Assembly (NCBI GenBank): GCA_963834725.1
Contig: CAWICN010000001.1
Span: forward strand, 806,001 to 870,000
DNA: 64,000 nucleotides
From: PALSA-693 sp963834725
Lineage (GTDB): Bacteria; Actinomycetota; Acidimicrobiia; Acidimicrobiales; Palsa-688
Direction: 5' to 3'
Part shown: positions 26,815 through 34,874 of the stretch, one piece after another
Position numbering within the stretch: position 1 is the stretch's first letter
How the letters are laid out: each line of letters opens with the position of its first letter
The notes under the pieces: model-generated
Databases searched by the model: none
Told to the model about the DNA's origin: nothing
Seen by the model: only the letters and a program-made list of their open reading frames with translations
Position numbers and translations under genes: made by a program

Positions 26815-29034
26815 ATGAGCAGCGCCGGCCAATACCGCCAGCTGTTCACGCCGCTGCGGGTGGGTCCCTTGACCCTGTCCAACCGGATCGTGTTCTCCGC
26901 CCACCTGACCAACTACGCCACCGAGGACGGCCTGCCGAGCGAACAGCACGCCGCCTACTACGCGGCACGCGCCGCCGGGGGTGCCGGGCTCATCATCACC
27001 GAGGAGCACTCGACCCACCCCACCGACTGGCCCTACGAGAAGCTCATCCACGGCTTTCACGCCGAGGTCATCCCCGGGTATCGGCGCATCACCGACGCCG
27101 TCCACCGCTATGGGGTGCCGATCCTGGCCCAGATCAACCACAACGGCGGACAGGCGTCCAGCATGTACACGCGGCTGCCCGTGTGGGCGCCGAGCCCGAT
27201 CCCGGACCCCCTCTTCCGGGAGGTACCCAAGGCCGTCGAGCCCCACGAGATCGTTGAGATCGTCGCTGGCTACGCCCGGGTGGCTGAGCACTGCATGGCC
27301 GGCGGATTCGACGGCGTCGAGCTGCAATGCTCGCATTCGTCTATCGTGCGCGGCTTTCTTTCGCCGGCCACCAACCAGCGCAGCGACGGCTATGGCGGCA
27401 CCTTGCCCCAGCGGGCCCGGCTGCTGCTGGAGCTGGTCGCCGCGGTCCGGCAGGCCATCGGCACGGGCGCCGCCCTCGGCGTGCGCCTCTGCGGCGACGA
27501 GCTGATCGAGGGAGGCACGACCATCGAGGACGCGGTCGAGGTGGCCCGGCTGGTCGAAGCCACCGGCCAGGTCGACTACGTCAACACGTCCATCGGAGTG
27601 GCCACGGCCACCCTGTACATGATCGAAGCGAGCATGCAGGTGCCGCCCGGCTACGCCATGTTCATTCCGAGCGCCATCCGCCAGGCCGTCCGCCTGCCGG
27701 TGGTCGGCGTGGGCCGTTTCAAGGATCCCCTGCAAGCGGACCGGGCGCTGCAAGCCGGCTTGTGCGACCTCGTCGGTGTGGTGCGCGGCCAGATCGCGGA
27801 TGCCGACTTCGCGGCCAAAGCCCGGTCCGGCCACGCCGCCGACATCCGCACCTGCCTGTCGTGCAACCAGGAGTGCGTCGGCCGCATGGGGCTCAACCGG
27901 TGGCTGGGGTGTATCGAGAATCCCTTGACCGGGCGGGAGGCGAGGGTGGCGGCAGGTGCGGCCAGCGCGGAAGGTGTGGAGGCTTTGGAGGCTGCGGTCG
28001 GTGCCGGGGCGCCCGTCGGCCGGGTTGGATCATTCCTCCGGCGCTTCTCCCGTCCGCCCTCTGTCCCTGCGAGCCCGGTCCTTGCGAGCCCGGTCCCTGC
28101 GAGCCCGGTCCCTGCGAGCCCGGTCCCTGCGAGCCCGGTCCCTGCGAGCCCGGTCCCTGCGAGCCCGGTCCCTCCGCCATCGGCTCCCCCGCGCTCCGCC
28201 CGTCCGGCCCGGCGGGTCGTGATCGTCGGCGGCGGCCCCGGCGGTCTGCAGGCCGCGGTCACGGCGGCCGGGCGCGGTCACCGCGTCGTCCTCTACGAGC
28301 GCGGGAGTCGCCTCGGTGGGCAGGTACTGCTGGCAGCGAGCGTGCCGAGCCGGGCCGAGTTCCTGGACATCACCCGCAATCTGAGCGCAGAGGCCCACCG
28401 CCTCGGCATCGACGTGCGAACCGACACAACGGCCGATGCCGCTATCGTCCACGCCGCCCGGCCGGATGTGGTCGTCCTGGCCACCGGCGCCCGGCCGGCC
28501 CCGCCGTGGTGGGCGGGGGGCCTACCGCGGGTGGTGGACGTACGGGACGTGCTCGAAGGCCGGGCCGCGCCCAGCGGGCGGGTGGTGGTCGTCGATGAGC
28601 TCGGCTTTCATCAGGCCACCTCGGTGGCGGAACTCCTCGCAGACCGGGGCGCCCTGGTGGAGATCGTCACTAACGGGATGGTGGTCGGCCAGGATCTGGG
28701 GATCACCCTGGATCTCGAAACCTGGAACGTGCGCGCCCACGCCAAGGGCATTCGTCAGGCCACCGACCTGGTTCCGCTCGGCGCGGCCAACCAGGACGGC
28801 GAGGCGTCCGGTGACGGCGCGGTCGTCCTGCACCTTCAGCACCATCCGACAGGTGAGGATCGCGACCGGGTTTGTGACTGGGTGGTGTGTTCGCTCCACC
28901 AGCAGCCCGAGGACGCCCTGTGGCACGAGCTGGCGGACGCCGATTTCCCGGTCCATCGTGTCGGCGACTGCCTGGCTCCGCGCCGGGCCCATGCGGCGGT
29001 GATCGAGGGGCACCGGGTGGCGATGACGCTGTGA
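26815..29034 (+). CDS. FadH/OYE-type flavin, Fe-S oxidoreductase (mycofactocin-associated type 2)
   Basis: This is a paralogue of the preceding gene, 739 residues, with the same layout: FMN barrel (TLSNRIVFSAH, HNGGQASSM, FLSPATNQRSDGYGG), Fe-S cysteines CLSCNQEC plus a later Cys in WLGCIENP, and an FAD/NAD module starting VVIVGGGPGGLQAA. An Ala/Ser/Pro/Val repeat linker (about residues 418-452) lies between the Fe-S site and the FAD domain. It starts 43 bp after the first OYE gene. Its stop codon is the first TGA of the 65-bp repeat array that leads to etfA. Such pairs probably reduce or oxidise enoyl/enone substrates; the true substrate is unknown. Confidence 0.85.
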   Translation: MSSAGQYRQLFTPLRVGPLTLSNRIVFSAHLTNYATEDGLPSEQHAAYYAARAAGGAGLIITEEHSTHPTDWPYEKLIHGFHAEVIPGYRRITDAVHRYGVPILAQINHNGGQASSMYTRLPVWAPSPIPDPLFREVPKAVEPHEIVEIVAGYARVAEHCMAGGFDGVELQCSHSSIVRGFLSPATNQRSDGYGGTLPQRARLLLELVAAVRQAIGTGAALGVRLCGDELIEGGTTIEDAVEVARLVEATGQVDYVNTSIGVATATLYMIEASMQVPPGYAMFIPSAIRQAVRLPVVGVGRFKDPLQADRALQAGLCDLVGVVRGQIADADFAAKARSGHAADIRTCLSCNQECVGRMGLNRWLGCIENPLTGREARVAAGAASAEGVEALEAAVGAGAPVGRVGSFLRRFSRPPSVPASPVLASPVPASPVPASPVPASPVPASPVPASPVPPPSAPPRSARPARRVVIVGGGPGGLQAAVTAAGRGHRVVLYERGSRLGGQVLLAASVPSRAEFLDITRNLSAEAHRLGIDVRTDTTADAAIVHAARPDVVVLATGARPAPPWWAGGLPRVVDVRDVLEGRAAPSGRVVVVDELGFHQATSVAELLADRGALVEIVTNGMVVGQDLGITLDLETWNVRAHAKGIRQATDLVPLGAANQDGEASGDGAVVLHLQHHPTGEDRDRVCDWVVCSLHQQPEDALWHELADADFPVHRVGDCLAPRRAHAAVIEGHRVAMTL
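28066..28170 (+). repeat. Seven 15-bp in-frame units inside the second FadH/OYE gene
   Basis: The unit CCTGCGAGCCCGGTC (Pro-Ala-Ser-Pro-Val) is repeated seven times, with one base change in the second copy. It encodes a flexible, proline-rich linker at the junction between the Fe-S barrel and the FAD/NAD domain. Confidence 0.97.
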
Positions 29035-29356
29035 GCGACCTGGCGGAGCGAACCGGTGTGGCGGGTTGCGGCGCCGTCCCTTGGATGGTGCCGCTGTGAG
29101 CGACCTGGCGGAGCGAACCGGTGTGGCGGGTTGCGGCGCCGTCCCTTGGATGGTGCCGCTGTGAGCGACCTGGCGGAGCGAACCGGTGTGGCGGGTTGCG
29201 GCGCCGTCCCTTGGATGGTGCCGCTGTGAGCGACCTGGCGGAGCGAACCGGTGTGGCGGGTTGCGGCGCCGTCCCTTGGATGGTGCCGCTGTGAGCGACC
29301 TGGCGGAGCGAACCGGTGTGGCGGGTTGCGGCGCCGTCCCTTGGATGGTGCCGCAA
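29032..29356 (+). repeat. Five tandem 65-bp units at the OYE-etfA junction
   Basis: Units begin with TGAGCGACCTGG at 29032, 29097, 29162, 29227 and 29292 and are essentially identical except at the last bases of the fifth. The first TGA is the stop codon of the upstream oxidoreductase; the last unit ends in GGTGCCGCA directly before the ATG of etfA. The unit is not a multiple of 3. A related pair lies at 35823-35951 on the other strand. Confidence 0.97.
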
Positions 29357-30450
29357 TGACGGCCGTCGATGGGCTGTCTGGACCCGTTGTCGCCGTGGTT
29401 GTAGCCAGCGGCGGCCGCCTCCCGGCGGGCGCGGACGAGACCGTCGCCGAGGCCGGGGGTCAGGCCGTGGTGGTGGGCTCCGGTGCGGAGGACGCCGCGG
29501 CCGCGTTGGCGAGCGCGACCCGCGCCTGGTGGGCCGCCACCGAGACCGAGCCGGGGGCGCTCGCTCGCTGCCTGGCTCCCGTCCTCGAGCCGGTCCCGCT
29601 CGTGCTCCTGCCGGGCTCACCGGATGGTCGTGATCTGGCGCCCAGGCTGGCTGCCGAGCTGGACCGTGCCCTGCTGGCCGGCGCCGTCCAGGTCGAGTGG
29701 GTGGACGGCCAGGTGCGAGCCGATCTGCTTCGTGTCGACGGTCGCGTCGTCGTATCCGTCGAAGGGCCGGCGCCGGCGGTCGCCACCCTGATGCCAGGCG
29801 TCCGGTCTTCCCCACAGGCCGGAGACCGCGCCCGGACGACCCCGGTCAAACTGTCTGGCCTGGCGCCGCTCCCGGCCATGGCTGCATCGGGCCCGCCTGG
29901 GCCTGCCCTTCCCAGCCCAACGGCGCCAGAGGTGCTGGGCCTGATCAAGCCGGACCCCGCCACCATGGACCTCGCCGACGCCACCCGGGTGCTCGGAGGC
30001 GGCGCCGGCCTTGTTGCCAGGGGGGCAGGGGACGAGCAGGCACGGGGGTTTTTTGCGCTCTTGGCCCGGGTGGCGGCCGCCCTCGGCGCGTCCGCTGGAG
30101 CCACCCGGGTGGTCACTGACGCGGGCTGGATCGGAGCCGAGCGCCAGATCGGTACTACGGGCGTCAGCATCGATCCCGACCTCTACGTGGCGTTTGGAGT
30201 GTCCGGTGCGACGCAGCACACGAGCGGGCTCGGCATCCCTCGCCATGTCGTTAGTATCAACACCGATCCGTCCTGCCCAATGACCGCCATGGCCAACCTC
30301 GGCCTGATCTGCGACGCCAGCAGCATTCTCCTGCGTCTCGCCGCCCGGCTGGGGGTCGAGGTGCCAGCCGGGCTGGAGGGCGCCGGGGAGACAGCGCTCG
30401 CCGCCGCCGCGAATGCCGGTCGGCGCGAGGGTGAGGCCGAGGATGGCTGA
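29356..30450 (+). CDS. etfA: Electron transfer flavoprotein alpha subunit (mycofactocin-associated type)
   Basis: EtfA binds FAD in its C-terminal domain and, with EtfB, carries electrons from dehydrogenases to ETF:quinone oxidoreductase. The 364-residue product has the C-terminal FAD motifs TDAGWIGAERQIGTTG, FGVSGATQH and SINTDPSCPM; the N-terminal half is divergent and Ala/Gly-rich. The true start is the ATG at 29356, directly behind the 65-bp repeats. It overlaps the following fixC-like gene by 8 bp. EtfA here is separated from its partner etfB by fixC and fixX, unlike the common etfB-etfA order. Confidence 0.85.
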   Translation: MTAVDGLSGPVVAVVVASGGRLPAGADETVAEAGGQAVVVGSGAEDAAAALASATRAWWAATETEPGALARCLAPVLEPVPLVLLPGSPDGRDLAPRLAAELDRALLAGAVQVEWVDGQVRADLLRVDGRVVVSVEGPAPAVATLMPGVRSSPQAGDRARTTPVKLSGLAPLPAMAASGPPGPALPSPTAPEVLGLIKPDPATMDLADATRVLGGGAGLVARGAGDEQARGFFALLARVAAALGASAGATRVVTDAGWIGAERQIGTTGVSIDPDLYVAFGVSGATQHTSGLGIPRHVVSINTDPSCPMTAMANLGLICDASSILLRLAARLGVEVPAGLEGAGETALAAAANAGRREGEAEDG

Positions 30451-31747
30451 ACCCGTCGATGCCGTCGTGGTCGGGGCCGGGCCCGCCGGCTCGGCGGCGG
30501 CTCTCAGCCTGGCCCGGGCCGGGCGATCGGTCATACTCCTCGAGCGGGGTCCGTTCCCGGGCTCGAAAAACATGTACGGCGGGGTGGTCTACGCCCGCGT
30601 GCTCGACGACGTCCTGCCCTGCTGGTGGGAGCGCGTACCAGTCCAGCGCTGGGTGGTGCGTCGGGCGACGATGGTCATGACCCCGACCCAGGCCGTCACT
30701 TTCGATGTACGCACCCAGGCGTGGGGTCGGCCCCCCTACAACGGGATGACGACTTACCGGGCCGACTTTGATAGCTGGCTGGCCGGCGAAGCCGTCGCGG
30801 CCGGAGCCCGCCTGGTGACCTCGACGTTGGCCACCGGCCTGCGGCGCGACCGGTTCGGGCGGATCACGGGGGTCCGCACCGATCGTCCCGACGGCGACCT
30901 CGAGGCCCGGATCGTCATTGCTTGCGATGGCGTCAACTCCTTCCTCGCCAGGGAGGCCGGCCTGGCCAAACCGGCGGAAGCCGGCCATTACACCGTCGGG
31001 GTCAAAGAGGTGCTCGCCCTCCCGGCCGAGGTCATCGAAGCGCGCTTCGGACTCGGGCCCCAGGAGGGACTGGACATCGAGATCGTCGGCTGCACGCGCG
31101 GCATCCCTGGTGGCGGCTTCCTCTACACCAACCAGGGCTCCGTCAGCCTGGGGGTAGTGGTCTCGGTGGCCGGGCTGGCGGCATCCGGGATCCGCCCCGA
31201 GGAGCTCATCGCCGACCTAAAGGCCCATCCGGCGATCGCCTCGTCGATCAAGGGGGCCACGCTCGAGGAGTACGACGCCCACCTCATCCCCGAAGGCGGC
31301 TACGACGCCATGCCCGCCCTGGCCGGCAACGGCTTGCTCGTGGCGGGGGACGCGGCCGGGCTCACCCTGGCGGCGGGGATCTGGCTGGAAGGGGTCAACT
31401 ACGCCATCGGTTCCGGGCTGGCCGCCGGGCAGGCTGCCGCCGGGGCGATCGTGTCGGGAGACGTGAGCGCGGCCGGGCTCGCATCGTACCGGAGGGCGCT
31501 CGACGCCAACTTCGTGCTGCAGGACCACCGACGCTTGCGCGCCGCCCCGCACCTGATTCTCTCCGAGCGGATGCAGCAGCAGTACACCCGCCTGACGTGC
31601 GACCTCGCCGAGCAACTGTTCACTGTGACCAACCCGGATCCGAAGCCCGGCCTGATCCGCCTGTTCCGCGACACGGTCAGGGCCCGTGGAGTGCGCTGGC
31701 GGGACCTGGCTCGAGACGGGTTCGAGACGTTGAGGGTGTTCCGATGA
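30443..31747 (+). CDS. fixC: FixC-like ETF:quinone oxidoreductase flavoprotein
   Basis: This FAD protein of the geranylgeranyl-reductase/FixC family is expected to pass electrons from the ETF to a quinone at the membrane. It has the N-terminal dinucleotide motif VVGAGPAGSAAA, the FixC-like KNMYGGVVY, CDGVNSFLARE and the second FAD motif GLLVAGDAAGLTL, over 434 residues. I chose the ATG at 30443. The stop overlaps fixX by 4 bp (ATGA), so FixC and FixX are probably made together. Together with EtfA/EtfB this is the FixABCX set. Confidence 0.9.
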   Translation: MAEPVDAVVVGAGPAGSAAALSLARAGRSVILLERGPFPGSKNMYGGVVYARVLDDVLPCWWERVPVQRWVVRRATMVMTPTQAVTFDVRTQAWGRPPYNGMTTYRADFDSWLAGEAVAAGARLVTSTLATGLRRDRFGRITGVRTDRPDGDLEARIVIACDGVNSFLAREAGLAKPAEAGHYTVGVKEVLALPAEVIEARFGLGPQEGLDIEIVGCTRGIPGGGFLYTNQGSVSLGVVVSVAGLAASGIRPEELIADLKAHPAIASSIKGATLEEYDAHLIPEGGYDAMPALAGNGLLVAGDAAGLTLAAGIWLEGVNYAIGSGLAAGQAAAGAIVSGDVSAAGLASYRRALDANFVLQDHRRLRAAPHLILSERMQQQYTRLTCDLAEQLFTVTNPDPKPGLIRLFRDTVRARGVRWRDLARDGFETLRVFR

Positions 31748-32046
31748 CGAGTATCGGCCGGTGGTCGGAGATGTCCTTCGAGGCACGCATGAGCACCATC
31801 GAGTTCCGGGTCGGCGAGCGGCCCCATATCACCGTCGATTCGGACATCTGCCGGTCATGCACCACGAAGGCGTGCGTGACGGCGTGCCCGGCCAACCTGT
31901 TCGCTCCGACCGCAGATGGAGGGATTCTCTTCAACTACGAGCAGTGCTTCGAGTGCGGCACCTGTTATCTCGTCTGCAACTCGGAGGGCGCACTGACCTG
32001 GACCTACCCCGACGGGGGTCAGGGGGTCGTGTTCCGCCGTGGCTGA
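31744..32046 (+). CDS. fixX: FixX-like ferredoxin
   Basis: This 100-residue ferredoxin-like protein is the Fe-S partner of FixC. It has eight cysteines in two groups, CRSCTTKACVTACP and CFECGTCYLVC, enough for two clusters, although FixX proteins usually carry one. It starts in the fixC stop and overlaps the etfB start by 8 bp. The N-terminal 30 residues (MTSIGRWSEMSFEARMS) are typical leader sequence of FixX rather than a signal peptide. Confidence 0.88.
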   Translation: MTSIGRWSEMSFEARMSTIEFRVGERPHITVDSDICRSCTTKACVTACPANLFAPTADGGILFNYEQCFECGTCYLVCNSEGALTWTYPDGGQGVVFRRG

Positions 32047-33136
32047 GCCCGACCAGGAACTGCGGCCCAGCGCAGGGGTCAGGAGCCAAGTGGCCGGCCG
32101 GGGTAGCGGCGCTCGTGATGCTCGGGATGGTCGAGGTGGCCGCATCCGGGTAGTCGTGGCCTGTCTGGCTCCGTCGGACCTGCGACCCAACGTCGACGCG
32201 CTTACGGGCGCGGTGCGAGTCGATCCCAGGCGGTCCGACCTGACCGCCGCGGATGCCGCCGCCCTCGAATACGCCCGCCGGGCGGCTGACGCATGGGGCG
32301 GGCGGCTGGTCGCGGTGGCGGCCGGATCGGCGAGTGTCGACAGCGCCTTGCGTCGGGCGGTGGCCCTCGGCGCGTCGGCATGGCGGGTGCGATGGGGCGA
32401 CGCGGATCGTGACACGCCGGCTGCGGCCGACGGGCGATTGGCAGGATCCCTCACGCTCGACGGACCCGCGCTCGCGGGCGACCAGATGGCGCTCGGCCGC
32501 CGGCTGGCAGCCGTGCTTTCCGGGGTGGGCCCGCCTGACCTGGTCGTCTGCGGCGACCGTTCCGCGCTCGGCGGTACGGGCGCGGTGCCCGCACTGCTGG
32601 CCCACTACCTGGGGGCCAGCCAGGCCCTCGGGCTGGTGTCGTTGGAAGTCGACGGGGACGCCCTTCTCGCTGAGCGCCGGCTGGACGGCGGCTGGCGGGA
32701 ACGGCTCCGGCTCCACACCCCGGTGGTGTGCTCGGTCGAAGCGGCCGGCGTCCAGTTGCGGCGAGCGCCACTGGCGGGCGCGCTGGACGCCGCCGACGCC
32801 CCGATTCCGGAGGCGGACCCAGTGGCGGTTGGGCCGGGCGGGATGGCCGGCGCCGTCCGGCCACCGGCCGAGCACTTGGCGGCCGGCGGCCATCCCGTCG
32901 TGACCGGCCGCTGGCACGCCGGCGCGCCCCGCCCCTACCGGCCTCGCACCAGGGTGGTGTCGCCGCCAGAGGGTTCGACCCGGCAGCGCCTTCTCGCCCT
33001 GACCGGCGCCCTCGCTGCCCACGACCCGCCCCGCCTGGTAGGACCGGTTGATGCCGACCGCGCCGTCGACGAACTGCTCGATTTCCTCAGCCGCCACGGC
33101 TACCTCGACCAGCCGGACCATGGGGCTTCGCACTGA
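32039..33136 (+). CDS. etfB: Electron transfer flavoprotein beta subunit (mycofactocin-associated type)
   Basis: EtfB pairs with EtfA and binds AMP or, in bifurcating complexes, FAD. The core (VVVACLAPSDLRPNVD, LTAADAAALEYARR, PDLVVCGDRSALGGTGAVPALLAHYLG, TPVVCSVE) follows the EtfB pattern. At 365 residues it is about 100 longer than usual: an extra N-terminal 35 residues and a C-terminal helical part (STRQRLLALTGAL, ELLDFLSRHGYL). The start is the GTG at 32039, overlapping fixX. It ends the long plus-strand run that began at tkt. Whether it bifurcates electrons cannot be told by eye. Confidence 0.82.
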   Translation: MAEPDQELRPSAGVRSQVAGRGSGARDARDGRGGRIRVVVACLAPSDLRPNVDALTGAVRVDPRRSDLTAADAAALEYARRAADAWGGRLVAVAAGSASVDSALRRAVALGASAWRVRWGDADRDTPAAADGRLAGSLTLDGPALAGDQMALGRRLAAVLSGVGPPDLVVCGDRSALGGTGAVPALLAHYLGASQALGLVSLEVDGDALLAERRLDGGWRERLRLHTPVVCSVEAAGVQLRRAPLAGALDAADAPIPEADPVAVGPGGMAGAVRPPAEHLAAGGHPVVTGRWHAGAPRPYRPRTRVVSPPEGSTRQRLLALTGALAAHDPPRLVGPVDADRAVDELLDFLSRHGYLDQPDHGASH

Positions 33137-33471
33137 GGGCGGCGGCAGGCCTGGCCGCCGGGCGCACTCCAACGCCGTCAACCCTCGCCCCCAACCAATG
33201 ACCCCGGGCTTTTCTGTAGCGCGCCGCCCTTCACCCGGGCACAATTCGCTGTAGAGAAAGCCGGCGGCAGCCCCAATAGGCAGGATTCGCTGTAGAGAAA
33301 TCCGGCCGGCGGCCCCCTGAATAGGCAGGATTCGCGGCAGAGAAAGCCAGGCGGCGGCCCCCTGAATGGGCAGGATTCGCGGCAGAGAAATCGGGCGGCA
33401 GCCCCCCTGGGCAGGATTCGCCACAGAAAACGCCGACGCCGGCGCCGGCCCCGCCCAGGTCCTCCAGTCCG
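33137..33471. repeat. 335-bp convergent gap with five imperfect repeat units
   Basis: Units share GGCAGGATTCGC followed by a purine-rich GCAGAGAAA-like block and a GGCGGCGGCCCCCTGAAT-like block. They begin at about 33238, 33279, 33324, 33369 and 33410 (41-45 bp each; the last is cut short). No unique spacers occur, so it is not CRISPR. No gene is seen. It lies between the 3' ends of etfB and the glc operon. Confidence 0.85.
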
Positions 33472-33681
33472 CTAATCCTCCCAGTCCAGGTCGTTGGGCT
33501 CGGCCAAAATGGCCACGGCCCGCTCGACGGCCCGGCGGGCCCGGCTCAACCGGAGCTCGTCGACGGGAAGCTCGACACCGCCGGCGTCGATCGACTCCCG
33601 AAGGCGCTCGATGGCCAGGTCCGCCAGCTCTTCGGAAATCTGCCGGAGACGGTCTCGAATGTCCTCGAACTCACCGGCCAC
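33472..33681 (-). CDS. Small helical protein downstream of glcF, unknown
   Basis: A GTG start at 33681 inside the 3' end of glcF (11-bp overlap) gives 69 residues. They are almost entirely charged helix (FEDIRDRLRQISEELADLAI, SRARRAVERAVAILAE) and end in NDLDWED. I do not recognise it. The overlap with glcF suggests coupled translation and perhaps a role as a small partner of the oxidase, but it could be unrelated. Confidence 0.65.
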   Translation of the reverse strand: MAGEFEDIRDRLRQISEELADLAIERLRESIDAGGVELPVDELRLSRARRAVERAVAILAEPNDLDWED

Positions 33682-34870
33682 CGGCGGGCCCCGGTCCGGC
33701 GCTCGTCTCCAATCCCGCCGCCTCGGCGACGATCTCCACCGGATGCCGGATGGGGACCCCGGCTCCGGCCAGCCACAAACCGCAACCCGGGTTGGCGCTG
33801 GCCACCACGTCCGGGGTAGTGGCGGCGATGACCGCCAGCTTCTGGGTCCGGATCCGCCCGGCAAGATCGGGCTGGAGGGCGCTGTATGCGCCGCCGGCGC
33901 CGCAGCACCGCCCGTCGTCGTCGAGCTCGAGGATCTCGCCGTAGGGGGCCAGCACCACTCGAACGGCCGCCTCACTGCGCTGCACGTGACGCAGATGGCA
34001 GGGATCCTGTACCGCGATACGAAGCCGCGGTGCCCGGGGGTCCGGCCGCGGCAGCCGCTCGGCTCGTTCCGCCAGCCACCCGTGAATGTCCATGACCCGT
34101 GCCGAGAACTGTTCCGCTTCTCTGGTCCCGAGCAGGTGCCCGTAGTCCTGCAGGGCAGCGCCGCAGCCGGCCGAGTCGACCAGAATGGGCGCCGACCCCG
34201 GGAAGGCGCCCATGACCCGCCGGGCCAGGCCCGCCGCGTCAGATCGCAACCCGGCATGCATGTGGAGGGCGCCACAGCAGGCCGCGCCGGGACCGGGCAG
34301 GGCGACCCCGGCGCCGCACGCGCCGAGCACGGCGATGGCAGCGCGGTGGATGTCTCGCTGCCAGGCGTCCATCACGCACCCGGTAAACAACCACACGTCA
34401 TTCCCGGTCGCCACCAGCGGCGCCTGCCGCAGCGGCAGCCGGGGCAGCGACATGCGGCGGGTGAGGGCCTTGGGGACGAGCCGGGCCCGCTGAGCGATCG
34501 CCCCGGCGGTGGTCAAGGCGGTGAGCACCCGGTGATGTCCGAGCAGGCGGTACGCGGCCCGCTGCCAGAACGGGACGGAGATCGGGACCAGCCGTTCCCT
34601 CGCTCCCTCCATCAACCGGCCGAAGCGCACCGAGGCGGGGCAGGCCGTCTCGCAAGCCCGGCATTGGACGCAGGTCTGCATCAGGCGGGCGAAGGTGGCG
34701 TCGACCGGGCCGCCGGCCATCACTCCCCGGATCGCCGAGATGCGGCCTCGCGGCGACAGGCCTTCTTCGCCGGTGACGCGATAGGTCGGGCAGTGCGCCA
34801 GACAGAGGCCGCAGGACACGCACGCGGCCAGCTCGTCAGGGTCGACGCGGAGCGGCGTCGTCACAGTCAT
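33671..34870 (-). CDS. glcF: GlcF-like Fe-S subunit of a glycolate oxidase-type complex
   Basis: GlcF-type proteins take electrons from the FAD subunits and deliver them to the membrane quinone pool. The 399-residue chain has two 4Fe-4S motifs (CVSCGLCLAHCP and CVQCRACETACP) at the N-terminus, followed by two CCG domains (ACCGALHMHAG and RCCGAGGAYS) that bind further cofactors in heterodisulfide-reductase-like proteins. I use the ATG at 34870, four bases after the glcE stop. Order glcD-glcE-glcF matches the classical glycolate oxidase operon. Confidence 0.9.
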   Translation of the reverse strand: MTVTTPLRVDPDELAACVSCGLCLAHCPTYRVTGEEGLSPRGRISAIRGVMAGGPVDATFARLMQTCVQCRACETACPASVRFGRLMEGARERLVPISVPFWQRAAYRLLGHHRVLTALTTAGAIAQRARLVPKALTRRMSLPRLPLRQAPLVATGNDVWLFTGCVMDAWQRDIHRAAIAVLGACGAGVALPGPGAACCGALHMHAGLRSDAAGLARRVMGAFPGSAPILVDSAGCGAALQDYGHLLGTREAEQFSARVMDIHGWLAERAERLPRPDPRAPRLRIAVQDPCHLRHVQRSEAAVRVVLAPYGEILELDDDGRCCGAGGAYSALQPDLAGRIRTQKLAVIAATTPDVVASANPGCGLWLAGAGVPIRHPVEIVAEAAGLETSAGPGPAGGR

Positions 34871-34874
34871 GTTC

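Noticed and set aside
25011..26912. A 633-codon minus-strand frame opposite the first OYE gene
   Set aside because: It is antisense to conserved flavin and Fe-S motifs; the repeated VGIVLA-type segment only mirrors the 18-bp repeat.
29032..29356. Short proteins read through the 65-bp repeats (starting MWRVAAPS)
   Set aside because: The frame changes with each unit, and the same peptide in the 35.8-kb copies is only because the repeat is shared. The etfA start at 29356 explains the region better.
31931..33424. A 497-codon minus-strand frame opposite fixX/etfB
   Set aside because: Its N-terminal repeats come from the intergenic repeat array at 33238-33445 and the rest is antisense to etfB.
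33238..33445. CRISPR array
   Set aside because: Units of 41-45 bp follow each other directly without unique spacers, and no cas gene is nearby.
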